From: Phyllostachys edulis
Taxonomy: Eukaryota > Streptophyta > Magnoliopsida > Poales > Poaceae
Assembly (NCBI GenBank): GCA_036346405.1
Contig: CM070551.1
Coordinates: 60,158,488-60,222,487 of the forward strand
Length of the DNA stretch: 64,000 bases
Direction: 5' to 3'
Position 1 is the stretch's first letter, and every line of letters starts with the position of its first letter. Shown here in pieces: positions 45,536 through 56,031 of this stretch. Made by a program: the position numbers and the translations under genes. Under the pieces are notes generated by a model. The model saw only the letters and a program-made list of their open reading frames with translations. It was not told where the DNA came from and made no database searches.

Positions 45536-45829
45536 CTGTGTCGGCAGGCTCTCCAACATTTGGTTCTCCTGTTTCAGAGCGCTGACACGTTGTTGTAGAC
45601 GCTCACGTTCCAATTGAGCTTGCTGCAGCTTTAACATGAGATAGTGAAATCATGTAGAGAGGGAGAGAACTTGCATAAATCATGTACATATATTTGAAGA
45701 GTAGATATTTTATAAAAAGAGCTAGAAGATCTATATATTAGTTAGTTACCTTGCTCGTTTGTTCTGGAACCAGACCTCAATTTGGCGTGACTTAATTTTG
45801 AGCTTCTTAGCTAGCTGGTCCTTCTGCTT
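45530..45829 (-). pseudogene. Homeodomain / leucine-zipper gene fragment (HD-Zip-like)
   Basis: On the minus strand 45829-45750 is an 80-nt exon-like block between a TGCACAG acceptor and a GTAACT donor. It encodes KQKDQLAKKLKIKSRQIEVW followed by FQNKRAR, the recognition helix end of a homeodomain. Further downstream, 45637-45530 encodes MLKLQQAQLERERLQQRVSA then LKQENQML, with leucines at heptad spacing as in an HD-Zip zipper. The second block lacks a clean in-frame acceptor and nothing upstream encodes the N-terminal arm, so I call a fragment. HD-Zip proteins are plant-specific transcription factors. Whether it was captured by a transposon or is a dying host gene cannot be told here. Confidence 0.65.
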
Positions 45830-46380
45830 CTGTGCATATATAACAACAAAAATATAAACTAAATTCCGACTCACCAACCCTTCATTTCTGATAAATTTAT
45901 GGATTAAATATTTATGTATCATTTAGTGTCTCACCAATATGTTGATATAGGATTGATGCTATTTATAAAAAGGAAAATTAGTTAGTAACATCGCTTTTGT
46001 TCGTATTTAGATAAATGACATCGCTTTAGAGACACGCTGCAAAATGACATCATGAATACTCTGAAACATTGAGAATGACACAGCCGTCCGTCACTCTGAT
46101 AGCGGTTAAGAGACGGAAGATGGGAAAAAAAAAGACGTGTATGCCCTTCTTCCAGCCCCATTTCCACTCGGTGCCGCCTCCTCGCCTCTGTCCTCCCTAG
46201 CTGGCGGCCTCCTCCTCTCCTCCCACCCACGCCGCCACCCCGCTGCCCGCAACTGCTCCCTCCTCAACGACCACTCCCTCCGCCACCCCCTCTTCTCCCC
46301 TCCCCTCCTCCTCTTCCCTCCCCGTCCCATTCCGCCACCCATCAACTAAAGCCGAAGTCGCCATCTCGCCATCGATCGCC

Positions 46381-46794
46381 ATGGATCCGACGTCCCCGAG
46401 GCTCTCCCCCTCATGCGGCCTAGAGCAACCGCCGCCGCCGGTGTCGTCCCCGCGCACGTTGTTAGGCCTCGCCGAGTTCAAGATGGTTGGGCGCATGCCA
46501 GGCCTTCACCACCCGTCCGTCCTCACCGCCATGACCCGCGCCATGGCCGACGTCTCCTCCGTGTGCGACATGCTCCACCTCCTTGACCCCCTCCCCGACC
46601 AGGTGTTCATTGACTCCTCCCGTGCCCTCCTCCTCTCCCCTTCCCACGATGGCAAGCCCGTTGCGAGGGAGTGTAAGTAGGAGAAGATCATGGAGGCGGA
46701 GAAGGGGAGGGTGGTGTAGCGGGCGCGCCTCGTCGATCGGCAGCTACGCCACTTGCCTGAGCCCTTTGGCTAGATCCGTGGCCTCCTCGTCCTA
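46381..46794 (+). pseudogene. PIRL-type leucine-rich-repeat gene fragment, copy A
   Basis: The frame starts MDPTSPRLSPSCGLEQPPPP and includes FKMVGRMPGLHHPSVLTAMT and a DSSRALLLSP segment before a stop at 46678. After the stop, in a continuing frame, RQLRHLPEPFG and LLVLDVSRNQLQ can be read, followed by GTAGAT at a likely exon end. This arrangement resembles the N-terminal region and first repeat of plant intracellular Ras-group LRR proteins (PIRLs). Repeats 2 onward are absent and in-frame stops are present, so it is a captured fragment and not a functional gene. The family call comes from recognised motifs, not a search. Confidence 0.6.
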
Positions 46795-48822
46795 GATGTC
46801 TCCCGCAACCAGCTCCAGGTAGATCGCTGTCGAGCTTTCCCATGTCGGCCATGGTCGTACCCGTCGCCAGTCCACATTGGGTCATCTCCATCCAAGTCAA
46901 CACCTTCATCAGCATCGTTGAGCCGAGGCCATGCCCATGCGCGTGCCAACCCGGTCGTTCCGCTGTTGCAACCCGCCACTGCCGTGTGCCCCTTTTGCCC
47001 TGTTTTGGTCGTGTTGTCGCACCATGGTCCAGCCAAACCAGATCTCCCCATGCCTCGCTGAGCGCGTCATCCTCTCCACCTTGCTCTCCTAAATCTATCT
47101 GTGCCGATGCACAAGCCGGGCCACCACCAGAGCTCGTCGTCGTTGAAGCCCCTCCTCAACACCTTGGCCACCGTCGTCGCTGACCCTCCTTAGTACACCC
47201 AAGTCCGATACGCCACTGCGGAAGAGATCACATCACAACCCTATTGCTTGTGCGCCCAAAATCCAGGCCAGGACACTGCTAGAGTTCACCACCGGCGGAC
47301 TCCTCCCTTTCTGCAACCACCACCTCTACCCAGCCGTTCCTAGATGTCTCCCGCAACTAGCTCCAGGTAGATCGCTGCCGAGCTTTCCCATGTCGGCCAT
47401 GGCCATACCCGTCGCCAGTCCACGTCGGGTCATCTCCATCCAAGTCAACACATTCATCAGCATCGTTGAGCCGAGGCCACGCCCATGCGCGTGCCAACCC
47501 GGTCATTCCACTACTACAACCTGCCACTGCCGTGCGCCCCTTTTGCCCTGTTTTGGTCGTGTTGTCGCACCACGGTCTAGCTAAACCAGATCTCCCCATG
47601 TCTCGCTGAGCGCGTCATCCTCTCCGCCTTGCTCTCCTAAATCTATTTATGCTAATGCACAAGCCAGGCCACCACCAGAGCTCGCCATCGTCGAAGCCCC
47701 TCCTCAACACCTTGGCTGCCATTGTCGTTGGCCCTCCTCAATACACCCCAGTCTGATACGCCTCTGCGGGAGAGATCACATCACAACCCTATTGCTTGTG
47801 CGCCCAAAATCCAGGCCGGGACACCGCTAAAGTTCACCACCGGCGGACTCCTCCCTTTCTGCAGCCACCACCTCTGCCCAGCCATTTTCACCATCAATCA
47901 CCATGGATTCGGTGTCCCCAACGCTCTCCTCCCTATGCGATCTTGAGCAGCTGCTACCATCCCCGCGCGTGTCATCAGGCCTCACCGAGTTCGAGATGGT
48001 TGGGCGCATGCCAGGCCTCCGCCATGACTCGCGTCATGGCCGACGTCTCCTCCACGTGCGACGTGCTCCGCTTCCTCGGCCCCCTCCCCAACCAGGAGCT
48101 CGTCGACTCCTCCCGCGCCCTCCCCCTCTCCCCTGCCACAACGACAAGCCCGTTGCGGGGGAGTGTAAGCAGGAGGACATCAGGGAGGCGGAGGACGGGA
48201 AGGTGGTGTAGCGGGTGCGCCTCGCTGACTAGCAGCTGCGCCACCTGCCCGAGCCCTTCGGCTGGATCCGTGGCTTCCTTGTCCTCGACGTCTCCCGCGA
48301 CCAGCTCTAGGTAGATCATCGCCGACCTTTCCCATGTCGGCCATGGCCGTCCCTGTCGCTAGTCCACCTCGGGTCATCTCCATCCAAGTCAACACCTTCA
48401 TTAGCATCATTGAGTCGATGCCATGCCCATGCGCGTACCAACCCGGCCATTCCACCGCTACAACCTGCCATCGTCGTGCGCCCCTTTTGCCCTATTTTGG
48501 TCGTGCTATCGCACCATGGTCCAGCCGAGCCAGATCTCCCCCACGCCTCGCTGAGCGCGTCATCCTCTCCACATTGCTCTCCTAAATCTCTCTGTGCCGA
48601 TGCACAAGTTGGGCCACCACCAGAGCTTGCCGTCATCGAAGCCCCTCCTCAACTCCTTGGCCGTCGTCATCACTGGCCCTCCTCAGTACACCCCAGTCTA
48701 ATACGCCACTGCGGGAGAGATCACAGCACAACCCTATTGCTTGTTCACTCAAAATCTAGGCCAGGCCACCGCTGGAGTTCACCACCGGCGGACTCCTCCC
48801 TTTCTGCAGCCACCACCTATAG
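46795..48822. repeat. Three copies of a 0.55-kb unit (R1-R3) inside the MULE
   Basis: R1 46795-47341, R2 47342-47885 and R3 48287-48822 all begin GA(T/C)GTCTCCCGC and run through CCCATGTCGGCCATGG, CCCCTTTTGCCCT and CACCACCGGCGGACTCCTCC. R1 and R2 are directly adjacent; R3 follows copy B of the LRR fragment. Copies differ by scattered substitutions. The unit starts at the end of the PIRL exon and probably includes its following intron plus other sequence. Confidence 0.85.
47903..48286 (+). pseudogene. PIRL-type leucine-rich-repeat gene fragment, copy B
   Basis: Starts MDSVSPTLSSLCDLEQLLPS and contains FEMVGRMPGLRH. A deletion relative to copy A shifts the frame at the ATGACTCGCGT site. The end again encodes QLRHLPEPFGWIRGFLVLDV. 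It is about 30 bp shorter than copy A and shares most other positions, so A and B are duplicates within the transposon. Coding is broken. Confidence 0.6.
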
Positions 48823-49201
48823 ATTAGCACCGCCTCAAATCATCTCCCCTCGGCAGGGAACGTGTCGTGCTCGCGTTTTCGTTACCAACCTGCAGCTCGA
48901 GCCCACCATCACCTTGCGCCCTCCATCCTCTACTCCGCCTAGCCAAGATGTCGAGGAGGACAACACCATATTCCTCAACGCCGCTTCTGTGCGCACAGAG
49001 AGGAGAGAAGAGGGGTAAAACGGGTATTAAAATTGTATTATCTCGCATCATACGTCAAGACGGACGAAAAATGTGACGGTAGTGCTATTTTCAAGATTTT
49101 CTGTTGTTCATGATGTCATTTTACAGCTGGCCGCGATTAGGATGTTATTTCTTTAAATACTGACGATTGGAGTGCTACTGAGCCAATTCCCCCTATAAAA
49201 A

Positions 49202-50310
49202 TGGTAATTGTATCATTAATTTGTAGCAAAGTGTGCATTATGTGATATGCTGAATCCCGTAGTCTTCATTTGGCAAACTGGGATTTATATTTGATGGGTT
49301 CATTTTTCCAAATTCCATCACTAAGTACATAATATATGCTACCATTCAGCGTTAGGGTTGATATAGTGACATGGAAATTTAGCAATTCCAGTACTTTGAA
49401 CAATTAAATTAGAAGTTAGCATTATTGCGCTTATATGCGATATATATACTAATTCCCCAACAGTGATACTCATGTGTTATTGGCTAGTAATGGTATAAAC
49501 CACCTAATTAACTTGTATAAGTAGCCAAATGTATGCAATCTATCCATTACTTCTTGTTGGATACAAAAGGGATTATTACATTTTTAGGAAATCATGACTC
49601 CAACTAGCCACTGTGTGTTGGGGACCGGTTGATTCTTCCTGTGGCTAAGAGAATTTATACGCAGCCATAACTGTTGGTAATTATTTGCTTGTTCCCACTG
49701 GAAAATGAACCCGGTCCGGTTTTATTGCATATGGACGTAGGATACGAAAATTAACTTGCAAGATTAGAGCTATGGACATGTACCGGGACATTCACGTTCT
49801 CCTTGAAACTCGCCTCCAAATCGCAAAAGTTGGAGAACAAGCGTTACCTCCATTTTTGAATACTTGACAGTCTTGACCAAAAATTTCTTCTCCAAATAAT
49901 TAGCACTTTGCTAATCCTGAGGAAAAATTTCTATGCAATTAATTACTGCTAATAAATGCAGTCAAATAATAGGAAATCATGTCTATGCTCATGCAATCAT
50001 TATATCAACCTTGATATTTCATTTATTATTTATTAAAAATCATTACTTAATACAATAAATGTTTCGAAAACGCTAATTTTAGGGTACCCTCGGCAAATTT
50101 CCTGTGCAGATGTATTGGATTTGTGACCCGTTGGCGCCAACATCACTCCTACGAGCGACGCGTGTTCTGCCTCTTGCATCCTGCGAATGACATTTGGAGC
50201 GACGATGCATTATCTTCCTCCACCTTCGCAAATCCTACCAATGCATGTGTCGAGTTCTTCTCTCCCGTCTTTCTCTGTACCCTCCCTACTACCGCTCCTC
50301 TCCATCGATT
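49202..50310. other. AT-rich spacer
   Basis: No gene, RNA or clear transposon end is visible. Short open frames near 50123-50360 are not supported by any recognisable motif. Confidence 0.6.
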
Positions 50311-50312
50311 GG

Positions 50313-50485
50313 AAATTTTGTGGTTTGAAATTTCCTGTGTTGATTTTTTCAATTTGTGATTTCTCGATTTGAAATGTCCTAACTTGAATTTTTCTGAGTT
50401 GAAATTTCCCCTTTTTGAATTTTGTCGAGTTGAGTTTCCCAATTTGATTTTTTTAGTTGAAACTTCTCAATTTGAATTTTTTGTG
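50313..50485. repeat. Degenerate tandem repeat of TTGAAATTTCCC-like units
   Basis: About ten units of 17-18 bp built on (G/T)A(A/G)TTTGAAATTTC vary in the last bases. A purine-rich run (GAAAGGGAGAAGAG...) follows at 50490-50560. Confidence 0.75.
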
Positions 50486-51480
50486 TTAGAGAGAAAGGAA
50501 GGTGATGGGGAAAGGGAGAAGAGAAGGGGGAAGGAGGGAAAGGGGGGAGGTGGAAGATGATGGAGAAGATGACACATGGTGTCTAAGAGGACGTCGCTAA
50601 GTTTTTTAGTATGAGATGCACCCAGAATGTTTAGTGGAATAGAGGATACTATGATATCGCCCAATTTTGCCAATTAGGTGGTTTGATCTATGATTTTTCA
50701 TCCATGGACGCTGATAAGATCATTCCATTTAGTAGCATCTTAGGATGGTATAGCCCTAACGTTAATGGCGAGGTTCAAAAGAGAAAAGACTTGAGGTAGC
50801 CAGAGACGAGGAAGGGCGAAGCAAGCGATGAAATGCTTCGAAGAGTTGAAAATAAACATAGATTCGGAGATCCCAAATAGGACCTCACATCAATCCGAAT
50901 GAATCAGTCTTTCTACATAGGTCAATCGTTGCCTATTAGGCAAGAGGACAGCAAGTTCAAAATTCTATCTCGATAGGACATGGATTTCTATTCCTATGAA
51001 ATTTATAAATGAAAATGAAGTAGTTAATGGGAGGGCTACAATTATCTTTTTTCTTGTATGTGTTTCTAATAGAAGGAATTTGTCCATTTCATGTTTTGAG
51101 GTCGTCCATGCCAATGGAGTTAACATAATATTAAATTTTCATTTAGTCCTTTCCTTGTTTGCCTCTTGTTTTTTTTTTCTCTTTTGATTACCAAGGTTTA
51201 TTTTTGTACGAGCAGCCATTAAGGGTTTAGTGTCCTTTTAGCGAAATTTGTTAAGATATATTCAATAAGAATTGTATGCGGCCCATTTGTTCTCTGTACA
51301 AAATTTTGAGCACAATTTGGTCATGCTGTTTTCACACTATATATTTGGTGAAGTTACTGGTGGAAAACACTCGTGTGGAAAATCCACTTCCACTCTGCTT
51401 GGTAATACCACGACAAGTTGGTGTGGAAAATTGTCGGGACCCACATATGCAACTTCGAGGTCCTCTGTGTATTTTGAACT
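50486..51480. other. Spacer without recognisable genes
   Basis: Includes the purine-rich tract and AT-rich sequence. Possible transposon debris around 50570-50700, but no defined ends. Confidence 0.5.
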
Positions 51481-51489
51481 AGTCCTATG

Positions 51490-52178
51490 ATCAGTAGCTA
51501 GCTTACACAGTTACAACATCAATGAAATCATATCCATACAACAAGATAGCTAAAGAAATAGACAAATTAATATTACTTAGTAGCAAACGAACCTTATAGT
51601 CAAGATTTACAGAGTTTGTCACGCAGGGCTAAAGATAACAGAATAAACTTGCAACGGAAATAAATAAATTCATGGAAACCGCTCGACATGCCCACGAGTG
51701 GAGGACGCAGCCTAGTTCACAAAGTCATCAAAGTAATCGCCCTCGTAGAACTCGGTGCTCCCCGGATCTTCCTCGATGACTGATCAACAAATAATGTATA
51801 GCCGTAAGTACATAAAGTACTTAGCAAGTCATAGAGAAATATATGCAAATAGTATTCAAGCAAGGCTTGACAAGGATAGCTTTATGGCTATTTTGCAGAA
51901 ATCGGTATTGACAGTAAATAAAGTAAGTAGATTGTAAAGCAAAATTTGAAAGATTAATACATAAGTAATCAAGTTTCTTTGCAACAACTAGTGAACACCC
52001 CGTTCACTTTTCAACCAACAACCGATGAACAACCTGTTCACTTCCCAACCGATCCATTCCAATATTTTTGAGAAAATCTACCCCTCGTGTGAAATCACCA
52101 GGTATTGTCCATAACCCGGGACACGGCTATTCGAATAGTTTTATACTCTGCAGAGGTTGTACAGCTTTACTGTAAGAC
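51490..52178 (-). mobile_element. Gypsy-like LTR fragment, minus orientation
   Basis: Contains phrases in reverse that recur in direct orientation at 53120-53240: GTAAAG.TGTACAACCTCT, ACTATTCGAATA and ACGAGGGGTAGATTTT (complement forms at 52070-52176). Boundaries are not defined. It ends just before TGTAAGACCCC at 52171, itself an LTR-start-like sequence. Confidence 0.5.
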
Positions 52179-52730
52179 CCCAATTTTACAACTTGGGACA
52201 CAACATCCGGCCAAGACCTGATCGTAGGCCTGGTTGTGGACCTGGTCGTTGTGAGCCCCCAAATTTGCAAACTTGGAACCTACTGTGTCATTTCCTGGAT
52301 CAGTAGATAGCACACACATAGATACATTCTTGGATCATTCACATACATTGCATACAACAGCATGATATATTACACAACCGACCGTGCAACCCATTGTTTT
52401 ACAAAAAGGGCACGAAGGCCACCTCATTACATAGTTCAGAGTACAGAGTAGAGGATGAGTGTGGAAGCAAAAGAAGTAGTGGATCCATTCACTCTGCCCA
52501 CAGGCAAGTGAGTGGACGTGTGGATATTGTAGAGGCACTACTGCGGTTGCTGTTGCGCTCGAGGATGATCAACGACTTTGCAAGGAACGCGATTGGTTGC
52601 TGGAGGAGCCGATCAACACTGAGGACGTTGGACGATCAACTACGACTATACTTTATTGACACGCTCTATGTTGGATCAGGCTGCTCCAACTCTTCTTCCG
52701 CTACACTGCGCGTCTAGTGGTAACGATCTA
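52171..52730 (-). mobile_element. LTR-like segment starting TGTAAGACCCC
   Basis: TGTAAGACCCCAATTTTACA is the complement of a common grass LTR end. The following 550 bp continue in that style (GAGCCCCCAAATTTGCAAAC near 52253). No coding domain and no second LTR. Confidence 0.4.
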
Positions 52731-52869
52731 TGATCTCCTACTTGCATGGCTTCCTAGTTTACATGGTAGAATTTTTTTAATTGCTAGCTAGTGTAGCCTA
52801 TCCGTACCCCTACAAGAGTCTCAACATTGGTTACCTCGAGAGGTAGGTTAAGTGCTTTATGATTGGTGG

Positions 52870-53680
52870 AGGTGTGGACTCCTTTGTGTTCGATCGCATC
52901 TATGGATGGTCGCCAAGGTGTGGACTCCTATGTGTTGGACCGCATCAGTGGACGAATAGCTATTTACGTGTCCAACTGTGCGCTTCGGGCCAACGGGCTA
53001 TCGACTTTATGCTCATCGGAAGGGTCAATTGTTGAGATGAAGTTTCGTAAAAGCTTTGTGGTAATCACGTAGTCACACACCCCGGAAGTGTGACAAACGA
53101 ACATTATAAGATGATTATCTCTTGTGGGTAAAGTTGTACAACCTCTTCAAAGTGTTAAACAACCTATTCGAATAATCGCGTCGTCGGTCATGAACTTGCT
53201 CGGGGATTTTACATGAGGGGTAGATTTTGCAAAACAAAACTGGAAGTGAGGCTATGTGAATGAATTGGTTTAGGTTGTGTGCCTGAATTGGTTTAGACTA
53301 TGTGTTTGAATTGGTTTAAGCTGTGTGAACTTTGTGAAAACTCTTGTTTACTTATTATTATTGTTGTTGTTTTACCTTATATTTTCAATCTATTATTCAT
53401 ATTTAATTGAAAGTGTCGCTTATTGCAAAATAACCGTAGTAGCCATATCCTTTGGAATAAGCCATCATCTATACTTGCATTCCGTGGTACAATTTGCTGA
53501 GTACTCTATGTGCTCACTCTTACTATAAACAATATTGCTCAGTTGATGAAGATTGCATCAGTGCATCGTTGGTCAACAAGGACTACTTGAAGGATCGTAG
53601 AGAACTAGGTCGCGCTACCCCAGTCGATTGTCTGGGAGCATATGAATGGGCTACACTGAAGTTGTTATGGCATTAATTGT
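52870..53680 (+). mobile_element. Gypsy-like LTR fragment, plus orientation
   Basis: Contains CGGGCCAACGGGCTATCGAC, CACACACCCCGGAAGTGTGA and, near its end, CGCTACCCCAGTCGATTGTC, a text style typical of grass gypsy 3' regions. A 45-bp duplication (AGGTGTGGACTCCT.TGTGTT.GA) occurs at 52869 and 52916. It is inverted relative to 51490-52178. Confidence 0.45.
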
Positions 53681-53689
53681 AAGCTTCAA

Positions 53690-54094
53690 CCATACGGTCA
53701 CTATTATGATAATTATTATTATCAGCTTATTTCTTAGTTATTTTTTAATATGGAATGGTATTTCATCGATATTGTCACTGTGTGCACTAGCATGATCCTA
53801 GACCAGTGCAGTATACACAGAAGGTTCGGATTTACTTATTCCTTACAACTTGTGATTGTCTCAGTTCATCACGTAGAGTAAATTATGTTGTGGGTCACCA
53901 AACTTGTCCAGCTAGTTCAAGTAGATCACTAAACTCCCAAACTACATATGAATGTCACTAAACTTTTTTAAGTGAATCACTCTAGGGCATTAGTATCTCA
54001 ACCCGGTTACGACCGACGGCATGGCACGTTGACTCATTCCACCATGGCATGGGACCCACATCTAGTCACAAAAATCACTAACAGTACACCGGAG
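53690..54094. other. Spacer before the TRIM
   Basis: AT-rich, no gene seen. GTGGGTCACCAAACTTGTCC and similar phrases near 53890-53960 may be repeat-derived. Confidence 0.5.
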
Positions 54095-54784
54095 TGTAAC
54101 ACCCTAGCCAAAAATCTACTCAAAGCCCAACCCGCCGTAGGGCGGCCCACTTATGCATAGTATTCCACTTACACTTTCGTCATCGCTTTGTGCCGAAGGT
54201 GCTACGTTTGGACCCAACAAGCATTATATGCTACTACAACGCACTTTAGACAAGCAATATGAGACTCATTCCATCACCACTCCACATAGGCCACATGGGC
54301 CACCACACTATAACGAGTCAGGGTATTACATTCACACCCCCACCACCACCCTCCCTTAAGGGCTGACATCTCGACAACACATCGTATAAACGACAAATGC
54401 CTAGAACCACCCCTTAGTACATGTTCGTGCATCCAGTGCTGGCACATATGCCATGCCATGTGTCCACTCCAGACGCACACGTGCCATACGTCATATGCCC
54501 GCGCCCATGCAGCGATGGTTGATGCTCTGATACCATTTATAACACACTGGTCCAAAATTCACTCAAATCCCAGCCCACCATGGGGCAAGCCCACCAATGC
54601 ATAGCATCCCACATACACTTTCATTCTCTCATCGTGTGCAAGGTTTAACCGGAGGTGCTACATTAAGACCCAACAAGTATTATACGCTACTATAACTCAC
54701 TTTAGACAAGTAATATGAGACTAATCTCGCCACCACTCCACATCGACCACATGTGCCACCACGCTAACCGGCCGGGGTATTACA
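54095..54784 (-). mobile_element. TRIM (terminal-repeat retrotransposon in miniature)
   Basis: Two LTRs of 237 bp (54095-54331, TGTAACACCC to GGTATTACA) and 247 bp (54538-54784) flank only 206 bp. The interior has a purine-tract complement next to the left LTR (TTCACACCCCCACCACCACC from 54332) and a tRNA-Met primer site (GCTCTGATACCA, 54524-54535) next to the right LTR. These place it on the minus strand. No coding capacity. The flanks CGGAG and CGCAA are only weakly alike, so the target duplication is unclear. Confidence 0.9.
54524..54535 (-). other. Primer-binding site of the TRIM
   Basis: GCTCTGATACCA is the complement of TGGTATCAGAGC, two bases from the right LTR. Confidence 0.9.
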
Positions 54785-54875
54785 CGCAAATAGCTTGTCT
54801 TCCCCTGGCAGCCTCTCTGATTATGCGATCGAGCCCCTTATCACAGCCATTGACTCTGTTCGGCCTCAATTTCTT

Positions 54876-54950
54876 GGAATTTTTTAAAAATAATCTATTT
54901 TTTATTCGGAATTACAGAAATAATACCGCTTTTTTTATAGAAATAATCTC
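54876..54950. repeat. Left terminal inverted repeat of the PMD/GRF element
   Basis: Matches in inverted orientation 62878-62952 and in direct orientation the start of the second copy at 63508-63586. The same core sequence forms the ends of the MITE at 6492-6906. Confidence 0.88.
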
Positions 54951-55040
54951 GTGGCATGGTGACTTGGAGAAAGTCGCCATACGGTCGAGCGAATAGGTCG
55001 CAGCTCAACCCAATTCGCCCAACCGTATGGCGACTTGGGG

Positions 55041-55050
55041 CGGCTATAAA
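55041..55050 (+). promoter_or_regulatory. TATA box at the left end of the PMD/GRF element
   Basis: GGCTATAAAACCC lies about 165 bp from the element tip. The second copy has CCCTATAAAACTT in the equivalent position (63789-63801). In both it comes directly after GGCGACTTGGGG and before a purine-rich leader. Conservation between copies supports a core promoter. Confidence 0.7.
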
Positions 55051-55074
55051 ACCCGCGCGCGGCCGAACAGTCGC

Positions 55075-55177
55075 CATTCCACCGAGCGAAAAAGAGGAGA
55101 AGGAGAGGGAAAAAAGAGGAGGGGAAGAAGAAGAGGAGGAAAAGGAGGTTCTTGGCTTCGCATCGACGACTAGGACG
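55075..55177 (+). other. Inferred untranslated first exon of the PMD transcript
   Basis: A purine-rich leader (GAGAAGGAGAGGGAAAAAAG) is followed by TTCGCATCGACGACTAGGACG and then GTGAGT, a strong donor at 55178. The whole stretch including the donor is repeated at 63840-63962 in the second copy. Exon use is inferred. Confidence 0.5.
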
Positions 55178-56031
55178 GTGAGTTTGCAGTATTATTTTGT
55201 ACAAGTTTATTTTTGAAACCATGGTAGGTTAGCAAGCAACTTCATGTATAGTGACATATTGTTAGCAAATATTTAGAGATGGCATCATTAATTAGTAACC
55301 ATGGTACGTTAGCGAGCAATATCGTGTGTAGTAACATATTGTTAGCAAATGTTTAGAGATAGCATGATTAATACAATTAGTTTAGAAGTTCGTATGAAGG
55401 AAAAATTAGTTGGTGAAAATAAATTTAGTTGTACTATTCCGCGTGTTGCGCTAATTGCGTACGGGCTAGATGAATGATAATATGTTACTTTTCTATTATA
55501 TAAACATGTCGATAACCCGTGTATTTGCAAATACTAGTTTATAGAATGTTAAATACATGTATTTTTTTGTACAATAAAGAATTGAAAACATTTACTTCAT
55601 AGTTTTGGTTGGATTAAGGAATCACAGATACATGGTTCCAAACATGTAGGATTGTCAAACATGTGAAATTTTGTTTTTTTCCTGAAAGCTTCACCCATTA
55701 TAAATATGCATAGTAACGATGATGTATTAAATATTTCGCAATCCATAGCAAATGATGCAAAGCGTTAACGTAATATAGCCTTTCGTAGGAAAAATTATGT
55801 CTTTACCACGTGGGTTTCATGAAATTGTATATGTATTACCATTGTGTTGGAGCAAAGTGTTTAGGTGCCACTAAGAACATATCAAATATGATTTATTTGC
55901 CATTGGAATATAATTTAAATGCTTAAGTAATATGAATGCTTTTAATTTCTTAATTTGCGGTATGGCTCAAGACCACGTGGTTCGGATTGGCATTTCGATC
56001 TCATTGGACGGTTGGTCGACGTCTTGACACC
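55178..56031 (+). other. Inferred leader intron of the PMD gene
   Basis: AT-rich sequence between the conserved donor and the PMD coding region. A short frame MAQDHVVRIGISISLDGWS starts at ATG 55962 but stops after 21 codons, so it may be a decayed start or a leader. Confidence 0.4.

Larger units (their letters stand above)
45972..49192. mobile_element. Gene-carrying MULE (Pack-MULE-like) with PIRL fragments
   Basis: Ends GGAAAATTAGTTAGTAACATC and, inverted, GGGGAATTGGCTCAGTAGCAC are of the same family as the MITE at 34068-34722. Further into the arms AAATGACATCATGAA is shared. Flanks TTATAAAAA (45963-45971) and CTATAAAAA (49193-49201) are a 9-bp duplication with one change. The 3.2-kb interior is very GC-rich and carries two copies of a leucine-rich-repeat gene start (A, B) and three copies of a 0.55-kb unit (R) in the order A-R-R-B-R. 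No transposase is present. Confidence 0.8.

Noticed and set aside
46381..46680. A functional leucine-rich-repeat gene in the MULE
   Set aside because: The frame stops before the first complete repeat, later repeats are missing, and a second broken copy lies 1.5 kb away; it is a captured fragment.
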